Source of the DNA: a virus | Virus record (IMG/VR): IMGVR_UViG_3300038441_001331 | Coordinates: 1 to 44,585 of that record | DNA length: 44,585 nucleotides | Reading direction: 5' to 3' (one strand) | Shown here: positions 32,200 through 38,489 of the stretch, in pieces | How the letters are laid out: the number at the start of each line of letters is the position of its first letter | Numbering within the stretch: the stretch's first letter is position 1 | Notes under the pieces: generated by a model | The model's database searches: none | Seen by the model: only the letters and a program-made list of their open reading frames with translations | What the model was told of the DNA's origin: nothing | Made by a program: the position numbers and the translations under genes

Positions 32200-32417
32200 T
32201 TCAGAGACTCTTTCTCGAGACGTTGCGCAATAAGCCAAGCGTCGCGCTCGCGGGTAATTTCGCGCTTTATTTGTTCTGGTGTTTTCTCAAACCCTTGTCC
32301 ATCCTTATTGAAGGGGCTTACTGTCTGATAGAACTTTTTAGTGGTCTGACGCACTCTGCCGTTTTCTTTCCAGCGGTACGTAGCGCGCAATGATATTTCC
32401 TGAAACGTAATTCGCAT
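32196..32417 (-). CDS. Hypothetical basic protein
   Basis: A 73-residue Lys/Arg-rich protein. ISLRATYRWKENGRVRQTTK looks beta-stranded, and the C-terminal half is a charged helix (EQIKREITRERDAWLIAQRL). It overlaps the zinc-ribbon gene by four bases. It could bind nucleic acid, but no family is recognised. Confidence 0.6.
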   Translation of the reverse strand: MRITFQEISLRATYRWKENGRVRQTTKKFYQTVSPFNKDGQGFEKTPEQIKREITRERDAWLIAQRLEKESLK

Positions 32418-32426
32418 GATCAGCCC

Positions 32427-32594
32427 CTAAACAATCGCATCAAAATCGTCTTCAACACCCGCACACTTGTGCACCTTGTATTTGCCCTCCATGAGCACCC
32501 AGGTTTCGCCGTCGTGCTGCCAGTTGAGGTCAGGCTTACCGCAGCGCTTGCAGGTTGTTTCGGTGGGCTCTTCGTAGTCTAGGAATAGGGTCAT
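32427..32594 (-). CDS. Small zinc-binding type protein
   Basis: A 55-residue ORF. TCKRCGKPDLNWQHDGETWV, followed by YKVHKC, gives a CxxC pair, a later His and a Cys, as in a small zinc finger; the end is acidic (GVEDDFDAIV). It begins four bases after the stop of the upstream gene and ends nine bases before the next ATG. The compact spacing and Cys pattern support it. Its function is unknown. Confidence 0.65.
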   Translation of the reverse strand: MTLFLDYEEPTETTCKRCGKPDLNWQHDGETWVLMEGKYKVHKCAGVEDDFDAIV

Positions 32595-32597
32595 GAT

Positions 32598-32903
32598 TTA
32601 ATCCAGCACATCAAAATCATCAATCGTACAAACCGCCACAACCCGCTCGCACATGGCGGCATCGAAGTTAAGCATGTGGCAGGCTTCTTTTGTGATACCA
32701 AGTTGCGTGGCCAGCCACGCATAGGCCTCTGTGCGCGTCATGCCGCCCGATTGCCACTTAGGGTCAAACGCAGCATGCGCTTGGCAACGCGCCCTCGACA
32801 AATCACTACCGGGCTGTGCGTGATGGGTTCGCAGAGTGCGTGATCTCCGTTTGGGTTCTCGGGACGCCTCAAACATCTCTGCTAATTCAGGTGCGTTAAA
32901 CAC
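32598..32903 (-). CDS. DUF3268-like protein (C-terminal zinc-finger-associated domain)
   Basis: A 101-residue protein. AHAAFDPKWQSGGMTRTEAY, then WLATQLGITKEACHMLNFDA and MCERVV match the C-terminal half of the DUF3268 zinc-finger-containing family (typical CHIGxFD and MxxxxAYxWLA). The N-terminal zinc part usual for that family is missing, so this is a short form. I chose a GTG at 32903 because AAGGAG lies seven bases upstream; a longer ORF starting at 32957 lacks such a site. An inverted-repeat structure lies just upstream. Confidence 0.7.
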   Translation of the reverse strand: MFNAPELAEMFEASREPKRRSRTLRTHHAQPGSDLSRARCQAHAAFDPKWQSGGMTRTEAYAWLATQLGITKEACHMLNFDAAMCERVVAVCTIDDFDVLD

Positions 32904-32917
32904 TTTTGTTCTCCTTA

Positions 32918-33036
32918 TATTAGGAAGGCAAGCAACTAAAACCAATCTATTCGGCATAAACCCACTGGTTAGGTTCTCAGAATCCGCGCCCGGTTAAGGA
33001 TGCGTTAATACCTAATTGCCACTTGCCTTCCTAATA
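32918..33036 (-). repeat. 15-bp perfect inverted repeat enclosing a leader region
   Basis: TATTAGGAAGGCAAG (32918-32932) and its exact complement CTTGCCTTCCTAATA (33022-33036) enclose 89 bases. Read leftward the structure ends five bases before the AAGGAG of the DUF3268-like gene, so it is the 5' leader or intercistronic region of that gene. The enclosed bases contain more complementary runs (AACC/GGTT groups). It may be a processing or regulatory RNA element. Confidence 0.75.
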
Positions 33037-33059
33037 GCCCTGCCCCGGAGGGGCAAGGC
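33037..33059 (-). terminator. GC-rich hairpin after the ssDNA-binding protein gene
   Basis: GCCTTGCCCC and GGGGCAGGGC (one T-G pair) form a 10-bp stem with a three-base loop, eight bases beyond the stop of the ssDNA-binding protein gene. No T tract follows, so it is a weak terminator or an RNA end-protecting hairpin. Confidence 0.45.
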
Positions 33060-33066
33060 AAACTAC

Positions 33067-33618
33067 TTAAGCCAGGTCGTCAGCGCCGGCACCTTCGCCG
33101 ATGTCGTCAAAGTCGGACTCGTCCGCTACGCCACCACCGGAGAACGCGTCGCCATCTTTGAAGAACTGGACACCGCCCAGCGAAGCGTTGATGCGCTTGC
33201 CGAATTTGTTGTCCTGCGCCCAAATTTCAATAACAGCGTTGACATAGCAACCGGCGTAGGGGCGACCGTCGGCAGCGACCAAAGGCGACTTGTCGCGGTC
33301 CAGGACGGTTGGGCGAATCTTATTGCCGGCGGAGACAAAGAAGTTGCCTTCGTAGCCTTCGTAATCAGATTTGCTATTGCCGTCATGCAAAGCGGTTTTG
33401 TCTTTGTTTTCCAGGTCTTCGAGGATCTTGGCAGCTTTGGCGCCCCATTTCTCTTGGGCTACTGCTTTGATCGCTGCTTTAATCTCGGCGAGCGCTGGGT
33501 GTTTCGGACCCATGATGAATGCGGCCGAGAAGCGCGGATCGCCTTCACCGTTGACTTGCTTCGCTTCAAACAAAGCAGGGAAGGCGAGGCGTACATTTGC
33601 GAGTTTTACTTTTGACAT
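33067..33618 (-). CDS. DUF2815-type single-stranded DNA-binding protein
   Basis: A 183-residue protein of the DUF2815 / Enc34-type ssDNA-binding family, the phage functional counterpart of SSB. Signature stretches are KVKLANVRLAFPALFEAKQV at the start, SAAFIMGPKHPALAEIKAAI, GYEGNFFVSAGNKIRPTVLD, and GRPYAGCYVNAVIEIWAQDN with GKRINASLGGVQFFKDG; the C-terminal tail is strongly acidic (ESDFDDIGEGAGADDLA), as in other SSBs, for partner binding. GGAG lies eight bases before the ATG. It works with the DUF2800 nuclease gene upstream and the polymerase. Confidence 0.92.
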   Translation of the reverse strand: MSKVKLANVRLAFPALFEAKQVNGEGDPRFSAAFIMGPKHPALAEIKAAIKAVAQEKWGAKAAKILEDLENKDKTALHDGNSKSDYEGYEGNFFVSAGNKIRPTVLDRDKSPLVAADGRPYAGCYVNAVIEIWAQDNKFGKRINASLGGVQFFKDGDAFSGGGVADESDFDDIGEGAGADDLA

Positions 33619-33773
33619 TTATTGCTCCAATTTAGGTTTTGCTGCAACTTCGATACTACGTTTTGCTCGGCACCTTTGCGGAGAATGCGAAGGATATAAG
33701 CGCAGCTTGCGCACTTGCCACAAGACACGCCACGGCCGCCGAGAGAACAGCCGCTATTCCGGAAGGTGATCAC
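33606..33773 (-). CDS. Small Cys-rich protein
   Basis: A 55-residue ORF with a GTG start overlapping the TGA of the upstream membrane protein gene, and a 13-base overlap with the SSB-like gene. GCSLGGRGVSCGKCASCAY holds four Cys in a tight zinc- or iron-binding pattern; the remainder is a basic amphipathic helix. The gapless tiling between neighbours is the main support. Its function is unknown. Confidence 0.5.
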   Translation of the reverse strand: MITFRNSGCSLGGRGVSCGKCASCAYILRILRKGAEQNVVSKLQQNLNWSNKCQK

Positions 33774-33889
33774 TTCACCACCCACTCGAAAATATTTACT
33801 GCTACCCCCGCAGCGAATCCGCAGAATGCGGATGCCACGAGGATGTACACCAAAGCCAACACCAGGTTGAGAATGCGGAACACTTTCAT
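33770..33889 (-). CDS. Tiny single-pass membrane protein
   Basis: A 39-residue protein, almost all of it one membrane segment (RILNLVLALVYILVASAFCG, then FAAGVAVNIFEWVVK). GGAG lies seven bases before the ATG, which overlaps the upstream stop (ATGA). Short membrane proteins of this sort in early phage operons may act on host membrane enzymes, but no role is known here. Confidence 0.65.
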   Translation of the reverse strand: MKVFRILNLVLALVYILVASAFCGFAAGVAVNIFEWVVK

Positions 33890-34101
33890 TTTGGCTCCTC
33901 TGCCAGACCGCGCCAGCGTGCGAGCAACCTTTTAGGAAGAGGTTGCCAGCTTCGGGGAGGAACGCAAGCATAGTTGCCATATGACCACTCAACTCCGTTC
34001 CATTCATTAAAGAAACATTTTCCGTCAGGTTGTTGTGTCTGATAAACCCCCGCCCGGGTGGGCGATTTATTCGGAGAGAACCACTGCGTAACTGTTTTCA
34101 T
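33886..34101 (-). CDS. Small Trp-rich phage protein
   Basis: A 71-residue protein. VTQWFSPNKSPTRAGVYQTQ, then FFNEWNGVEWSYGNYA is the pattern of a widespread small phage protein (W...PTR.GVY......WDG..W). It overlaps the DUF2800-type gene by four bases and the tiny membrane protein gene by four. The function is unknown. Confidence 0.75.
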   Translation of the reverse strand: MKTVTQWFSPNKSPTRAGVYQTQQPDGKCFFNEWNGVEWSYGNYACVPPRSWQPLPKRLLARWRGLAEEPK

Positions 34102-35555
34102 GCCAAATCACTCCCATCATCGACTGTTTCAAAATCATCCGCAACTGGCTTTATGACCAATGCGGGGCGCTTGTCGCTTACCGGTGCTACTGAGGGTTGA
34201 CCAGGTGATCTGCCGATGTTCTCCTGCAGCGATGCCCAGCGCTTCGGCGTGTCTTTTAGGAGCTTCTCGGCATTGGTCGGGCTGATCAAGGTGTAGTTGT
34301 ACATCTCCTCTTTCTTGAGGCGCATGGACTTCAACTTGGCTTCAGCTTCTTCCGCATCCTTCCAACTGCGATTGCCCTGCTTGCCCTGCACCAGCTTGTA
34401 GCCCGGCACTTCGTTACCGTGCAGCAGTTCATACTCAACGCGCCCGCGGACTGCTTTGATCCAGTCGTCAATGATGTCAAGGACGGCCATCTTGTCGGAG
34501 AGGGTGGGCGGTATCCGAGGGGATAAAATGAACGCTCCCTCCCCGCGTGTTGCCTCCCATTGCTGGGCAAAAACGCTAGTACCATCCCCCTCCGGAGTGG
34601 ATACACGTACTACGCAATCCGCGTCTGGGGGAGTGTCCGCCAAGAGCGCAGAACCAATTTCGTAAGCCCCCTCCGGAGAGGTTATCGGCAATCCCTTGAC
34701 CATTTGCACGACAGCATCCTTGCTCAAGGAGGCGATTACGTCGAAGTCCGCGCCGATGGAGTCGGCTACGAATTGATCGAGCTTCATGCAATTGCCGCGC
34801 GCCCGGCAGAATGCTTTCTTGCAATGGTCGCCTGCAACCAGATGGTGGGTCCACGCACCAGGCTTTTCCTTGTTGAGCACCGTTAAGGCGTGTTCTGCCT
34901 TTTGTGAAGCGAACTTGCTAAAGGCCATCAAGTGGTCGATTGAGCATTCCCATTCGCTTGGCGCAGTCTTGATGCGCGGCTGGTGGATGGTCAAGCGAAC
35001 GTCCTTGAAGTCGTACAACAACCCGAACTTCTCAACCGCGCCGAGGGCGTAGAGTTTCAATTGAGGATTGTCGTCAGCTTCGACCTCAATACCTCGACCG
35101 TACTTCAGGTCGCTGACAACGATCGTCGCGCTGCCGTCTTCCCATACCGCGATGATGATCGCATCGCTCGTACCGCGCGCGTCCTTCTCGCCGGTGATAT
35201 GGCCGATAGGAACTTGCTGCTCGACGTACATCTCGACTTCAACCGCGCCGCGCAGCTTGTACTCTTCGACGTACCCGCGGATCTGGTCGATGTAGGTCTG
35301 GACGTACCCGGCCATGCCGTCATCAACCTTGAACGTGCGTTGCCCGACAGTCAGCTTTTGGCCGATGTAGGTGTCCGCCTGGATCTCGGCCTCAAGGCAC
35401 AGCGAGGCGACAGTGTGCGCAGCGGTACCCTCATCGGCAAACTCGCTCGACTGGTTCTCAATGAGAGATTCCATAGCGATCGAGCCAGCGCAGACCAGCC
35501 ACTTGTGGGAGCCAGATGGCGATATGACTGCGTGGTATTCGTGGTCTTCGCTCAT
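34098..35555 (-). CDS. DUF2800-type PD-(D/E)XK nuclease
   Basis: A 485-residue protein of the DUF2800 family, related to Cas4/RecB-like exonucleases. SPSGSHKWLVCAGSIAMES opens it, EFADEGTAAHTVASLCLEAE follows near residues 38-57, and the nuclease core has GTSDAIII with Asp131 and IVVSDLKYG with Asp149 and Lys151. A Cys cluster (CKKAFCRARGNC) further on resembles the iron-sulfur end of Cas4-like enzymes. Probably a recombination exonuclease that works with the adjacent DUF2815 protein. I chose the ATG at 35555, which overlaps the upstream stop. Confidence 0.9.
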   Translation of the reverse strand: MSEDHEYHAVISPSGSHKWLVCAGSIAMESLIENQSSEFADEGTAAHTVASLCLEAEIQADTYIGQKLTVGQRTFKVDDGMAGYVQTYIDQIRGYVEEYKLRGAVEVEMYVEQQVPIGHITGEKDARGTSDAIIIAVWEDGSATIVVSDLKYGRGIEVEADDNPQLKLYALGAVEKFGLLYDFKDVRLTIHQPRIKTAPSEWECSIDHLMAFSKFASQKAEHALTVLNKEKPGAWTHHLVAGDHCKKAFCRARGNCMKLDQFVADSIGADFDVIASLSKDAVVQMVKGLPITSPEGAYEIGSALLADTPPDADCVVRVSTPEGDGTSVFAQQWEATRGEGAFILSPRIPPTLSDKMAVLDIIDDWIKAVRGRVEYELLHGNEVPGYKLVQGKQGNRSWKDAEEAEAKLKSMRLKKEEMYNYTLISPTNAEKLLKDTPKRWASLQENIGRSPGQPSVAPVSDKRPALVIKPVADDFETVDDGSDLA

Positions 35556-35764
35556 TGTGCACCATCGTCGTAAACTTTGTTTCGGGTCGCAGAAACGCAA
35601 ATTGCCTTTAGGGAGGGCATTGAGGTTTTACCAGCCGATTGCTTTTCCATCTGCGCAGCGGTATCTTGGCACGATTCTTTATCGACGAAGCGAGCGATAA
35701 CGGCGGGAGAGGTATGGCTTGTGGTCGTGGCTATTAAAAACCAAACAACATATTGTGCAAGCAT
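35552..35764 (-). CDS. Small exported-type protein
   Basis: A 70-residue protein with a hydrophobic N-terminal stretch (MLAQYVVWFLIATTTSHTSP) that could be a signal peptide or anchor, followed by a hydrophilic part with two Cys residues (ESCQDTAAQM, LKAICVSATR). GGAG lies six bases before the ATG at 35764. It overlaps the DUF2800 gene by four bases and follows a terminator hairpin. Its function is unknown. Confidence 0.6.
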   Translation of the reverse strand: MLAQYVVWFLIATTTSHTSPAVIARFVDKESCQDTAAQMEKQSAGKTSMPSLKAICVSATRNKVYDDGAQ

Positions 35765-35772
35765 TCTATTCT

Positions 35773-35798
35773 CCAAAACACCGCGCCCGAAGGCGCGG
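35773..35798 (-). terminator. Leftward hairpin terminator inside the early operon
   Basis: CCGCGCC pairs with GGCGCGG around a TTCG loop, followed on the leftward transcript by TGTTTT. It lies between the stop at 35807 and the start at 35764, so it could attenuate readthrough from the first two genes into the replication genes, a possible antitermination point. Confidence 0.6.
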
Positions 35799-35806
35799 CC
35801 GGTTGA

Positions 35807-36247
35807 TTAAGACAGCTCTTCGTCAGTGATGCCGAGCAATTCTTTTGCTTTGAGCAACTGGTCGTATTCAGCGACTTTCAGTGTCTTAGCGCCGATGGTT
35901 TCCAGCAACTTAACGGCTGCCGGGCGGTCACTTGCAACCAGGTCGAGGAAGGTTTGTTTGATTTCGTTATACAGCGCTTCCTTGTCGCCAGTAACGACTG
36001 GCTCTTTTTTGGCATTGTCCGTTTTGCCCGAAGCAGCCTGCCCAGCATCTTTCGCGGACGAAGCAGTCTCCGCAGTCGACTTTTTTGTGTCGGCTTTCTT
36101 TTCCGACTTGTCTTCTTTCAACGCCTCTTCGACGTGCTTGTGGACTGCGGTACCGACATCGGCGTGCGAAGCACCTTGTGCTTTCAATGTTTCAATAAGC
36201 AAATTGATAGCGGCTGTGTTGTCTTGAATCACTTGTTCTAATGACAT
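35807..36247 (-). CDS. Hypothetical early protein with charged linker
   Basis: A 146-residue protein. An N-terminal helix (SLEQVIQDNTAAINLLIETL) is followed by a Lys/Ala/Glu/Ser-rich disordered linker near residues 45-85, and a helical C-terminal domain (KEALYNEIKQTFLDLVASDR, then LLKAKELLGITDEELS). GGAG lies seven bases upstream of the ATG. The two-domain layout suggests a DNA- or protein-bridging role in replication. No family is recognised. Confidence 0.7.
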   Translation of the reverse strand: MSLEQVIQDNTAAINLLIETLKAQGASHADVGTAVHKHVEEALKEDKSEKKADTKKSTAETASSAKDAGQAASGKTDNAKKEPVVTGDKEALYNEIKQTFLDLVASDRPAAVKLLETIGAKTLKVAEYDQLLKAKELLGITDEELS

Positions 36248-36248
36248 C

Positions 36249-36353
36249 TTATTTCTCCAAAGGTAGGTTAGGGGTCTTGCAAAGATTACAGATCGCGGCA
36301 TAATGCACGAACCCGCATGTGCTGCAACGGCGCGATTTTACGTAATAAAACAT
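36249..36353 (-). CDS. 34-residue zinc-ribbon protein
   Basis: A very short ORF whose product is nearly all one zinc ribbon: RCSTCGFVHYAAICNLCK, with CxxC twice, spaced 11 residues apart. It is the first ORF after the divergent control region. Its stop is within the leader of the next gene, two bases before the ATG. The ribosome binding site is weak (AGAAAG). The regular Cys spacing makes chance unlikely, though so short an ORF stays uncertain. Confidence 0.6.
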   Translation of the reverse strand: MFYYVKSRRCSTCGFVHYAAICNLCKTPNLPLEK

Positions 36354-36511
36354 TTTTGAAACTTTCTATAAATCGGTTTGCCACCGAACAATTGATAATT
36401 TAGCGGTTGATAAATCACTTGTCAAGAACTATTTTTGCATACGCTAAAAATATATTTTGCTTTTTCTTTTAGTCTTTGCTAATCTCTGGGTAACTTATAG
36501 GAGATTGAAAA
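36354..36511. promoter_or_regulatory. Divergent early control region
   Basis: An A/T-rich stretch between the first leftward and first rightward early genes. It contains TTTTTGCATACGCTAAAAA (36432-36450) and TTTTAGTCTTTGCTAA (36467-36482), both similar to the palindrome TTTTAGCATCTGCTAAAA in the two leftward promoter repeats, and TTGTCA at 36419-36424 as a possible -35. AGGAG eight bases before 36512 is a good ribosome binding site. Rightward and leftward early promoters and operators probably lie here. Confidence 0.65.
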
Positions 36512-37504
36512 ATGACTACCTTGATTCAAGACTTGGAATCGCTGGCAGCCGACCTCGTGACCACGGGTAAATACGAAGGTGCTGCACTTGTTACGGCGGC
36601 CGTCAATGCGATGGCAGTCCCTGCCAATATGCCAGCAAGCGATGCGGCGATTCTGACGGATGACGAACGCCGTGCTTTGGCGAAGGTGAAATGGTCGGCT
36701 GATAATTTGTCCCGAACTGTCAGTCTTTCCGTTGAAGACATCAAGGCGCTTGGCGCTATGGCAGATCGCCTTTCCGCCCCTCAACAGCCGGTAGCCGCCA
36801 GTAGTGAGCCGGTGTTCACACTGAATGCGCGCCAACTGCGCAGCGCCCTGGATTTTATCGCGCCTGACTTCGACGCTGACGAAGATCAGCGAGATGCGGA
36901 GATCAGCATGCAAATGATGCCTGATCGCATGCCACTCGAAGATGAGCCGATGCCAGCAGGTTTGTACGCTTGGTGCACTGACTATCCGGAAGAAGGATGT
37001 ATCCCTCTGCTCGAAGACGAGACACGGTTCGAGCGACCAGCATCCACCAATCAGCCAGTACAAGCCAAGGCGCTGACGGATGAGCAGATCAAGGATGCAA
37101 TCCTTCTCCTAGATGACTGCGAAGTTATCGATGGCAATGGCGTAACGCAGGAGGCAATTGCCATTGTCCGCGCCCTGCTCGCCTCGCAACCATCGGCACA
37201 CCCTATTGAGCAAGAGCCTGCGGCGTGGATACGGATAACGGACATAACTGAACTGACAGACAGTGAGCCTGAAACAGGCGGCTGGACACCGCTTTATGCC
37301 ATCCCGCAACCATCGACGCCGGCTGGTATGGCGTCAGTGCGTGATGCTGCGCAACGATTCATGACCATAGCCAGCACCGTGCGGGGTGAAGATGAAAGCG
37401 ATCTGACAGCGGCGCAGATGACGGAATTTGACCGCGCACGTCATGCGCTTGCCCTCGCCCTGAAGTCTGCCGCCCCTACCGCGCAACCGCAAGCCGATAA
37501 ATGA
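36512..37504 (+). CDS. Hypothetical acidic early protein
   Basis: A 330-residue protein, the first rightward early gene. The N-terminal helices (LIQDLESLAADLVTTGKYEG) are followed by an acidic, low-complexity middle and a patchwork of short segments, including LTDEQIKDAILLLDDCEVID and GWTPLYAIPQ, the latter seen at the ends of many phage proteins of unknown role. A strong ribosome binding site and first position suggest early host takeover or regulation. It has no recognised catalytic domain. Confidence 0.75.
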   Translation: MTTLIQDLESLAADLVTTGKYEGAALVTAAVNAMAVPANMPASDAAILTDDERRALAKVKWSADNLSRTVSLSVEDIKALGAMADRLSAPQQPVAASSEPVFTLNARQLRSALDFIAPDFDADEDQRDAEISMQMMPDRMPLEDEPMPAGLYAWCTDYPEEGCIPLLEDETRFERPASTNQPVQAKALTDEQIKDAILLLDDCEVIDGNGVTQEAIAIVRALLASQPSAHPIEQEPAAWIRITDITELTDSEPETGGWTPLYAIPQPSTPAGMASVRDAAQRFMTIASTVRGEDESDLTAAQMTEFDRARHALALALKSAAPTAQPQADK

Positions 37505-37638
37505 AACCCATCACAAAAATAGTTATCGCTCTGCTCCTGGCTTCGTCCGCGCATTCGTGCAATGTGCAGATGAACCTACGCAGAGCGCCACGTAACCCGC
37601 CGCGTGTCGAATGTCGTGCGCGTGAAGCTACTTGCTAA
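37501..37638 (+). CDS. Small exported protein
   Basis: A 45-residue ORF whose ATG overlaps the preceding TGA. The N-terminus is signal-peptide-like (KPITKIVIALLLASSAHSC), with a Cys right after the hydrophobic core, though not a perfect lipobox. The remaining 25 residues are basic with two more Cys. It might be a small periplasmic or lipoprotein-like product. Its function is unknown. Confidence 0.55.
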   Translation: MKPITKIVIALLLASSAHSCNVQMNLRRAPRNPPRVECRAREATC

Positions 37639-37650
37639 TAGGAGAATGTC

Positions 37651-37863
37651 TTGAAAGACGGTCGGTTAGACAAAGCGAGATCCAATCTCGCCACCCTGCA
37701 AAGTGTAGCTAACAAGCTGTCGCCTGTGCAGAAGAGCGTGGTGGAAGCTAAAAGCGCGATGCTGTTGATGCGCGCCGAATCCCTAAGCAGTATTGAAACC
37801 CTCGCATTCGCCTTGGCTTCTGCCGAGATGTTGGTGCGTCACTTGGAGATGAAAGGTGTTTAA
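37651..37863 (+). CDS. Small helical protein with TTG start
   Basis: A 70-residue protein. The likely start is TTG at 37651, with GGAGA upstream; an ATG at 37646 opens only two codons. The product is all helix (LDKARSNLATLQSVANKLSP, then VEAKSAMLLMRAESLSSIET). It overlaps the next gene by eight bases. The function is unknown. Confidence 0.6.
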   Translation: MKDGRLDKARSNLATLQSVANKLSPVQKSVVEAKSAMLLMRAESLSSIETLAFALASAEMLVRHLEMKGV

Positions 37864-38005
37864 ATTTTTTGCTTCTTTGATTGCTGTTCCGTGCCTTTTC
37901 GCGCTGCTTTGCCTATTTTTCTTGGTGGCCGACTCGGTTGCTTTTACTGCGACAGCCATATTGGCTGCATTTTTCATAGATTGGGTTTCCGATGCAGACA
38001 ACTGA
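37856..38005 (+). CDS. Small two-segment membrane protein
   Basis: A 49-residue ORF starting with GTG, with GGAG about seven bases upstream inside the previous gene. Two hydrophobic segments (SLIAVPCLFALLCLFFLV and ATAILAAFFI) make it a membrane hairpin. The overlap with both neighbours supports a packed early operon. The function is unknown. Confidence 0.55.
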   Translation: MFKFFASLIAVPCLFALLCLFFLVADSVAFTATAILAAFFIDWVSDADN

Positions 38006-38180
38006 ATTTTACAAACAGGGCGATGCGCTCCCCTTCTTGCGCCTTGACGGCTCGGCTACTGCGAAGGTCGGCGACCTGATACCGCTTGCGGGTAAGGCGT
38101 ACCGGGTGACGAATCGATACGTGGGTGTTAATGGCCGCCAAACGCTTACCAAACTTACTTTGATTGAAGAGACAAAATGA
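37992..38180 (+). CDS. Hypothetical small beta-rich protein
   Basis: A 62-residue protein. FLRLDGSATAKVGDLIPLAG, then KAYRVTNRYVGVNGRQTLTK suggests a small beta barrel. The start overlaps the membrane protein gene by 14 bases and its end overlaps the next gene by four. The function is unknown. Confidence 0.65.
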   Translation: MQTTEFYKQGDALPFLRLDGSATAKVGDLIPLAGKAYRVTNRYVGVNGRQTLTKLTLIEETK

Positions 38181-38485
38181 CTTTCCGCAAAAACATACTG
38201 ACAAAGCCAACCATCGAACCTAACGCCTTGCGCGTGTGGATGACTGCCGCTACCCCGAAAGAGCGCAAACGCCTGGCAGCACTCGCCAAGACGACCCTCG
38301 GCAACCTGCAACAGTTAGCCGGGGCGTATCGCACCGAAGGACGTGCGAACCTGGACTCCGATCTCGCTCGCCGGGTGGAGGTCGCCACTAACAAGATGCA
38401 TCGCGAGGGTTTGCCTGTGTTGGGTCGCGAGGCGCTGTCCCCGGCTTGCGCAAAATGTGAGTTCGCTAAAGCCTGTCGGAAATAA
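38177..38485 (+). CDS. Helix-turn-helix type phage regulator (putative)
   Basis: A 102-residue basic protein. WMTAATPKERKRLAALAKTT, then LGNLQQLAGAYRTEGRANLD and SDLARRVEVATNKMHR resemble the helix-turn-helix of small Cro/YdaS-like phage proteins (residues about 22-75). The C-terminus has CAKCEFAKACRK, a Cys cluster common in this group of phage proteins. It is the only likely DNA-binding regulator in the early block and might bind the TTTTAGC-type operators. That link is inference only. Confidence 0.65.
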   Translation: MTFRKNILTKPTIEPNALRVWMTAATPKERKRLAALAKTTLGNLQQLAGAYRTEGRANLDSDLARRVEVATNKMHREGLPVLGREALSPACAKCEFAKACRK

Positions 38486-38489
38486 GCGC

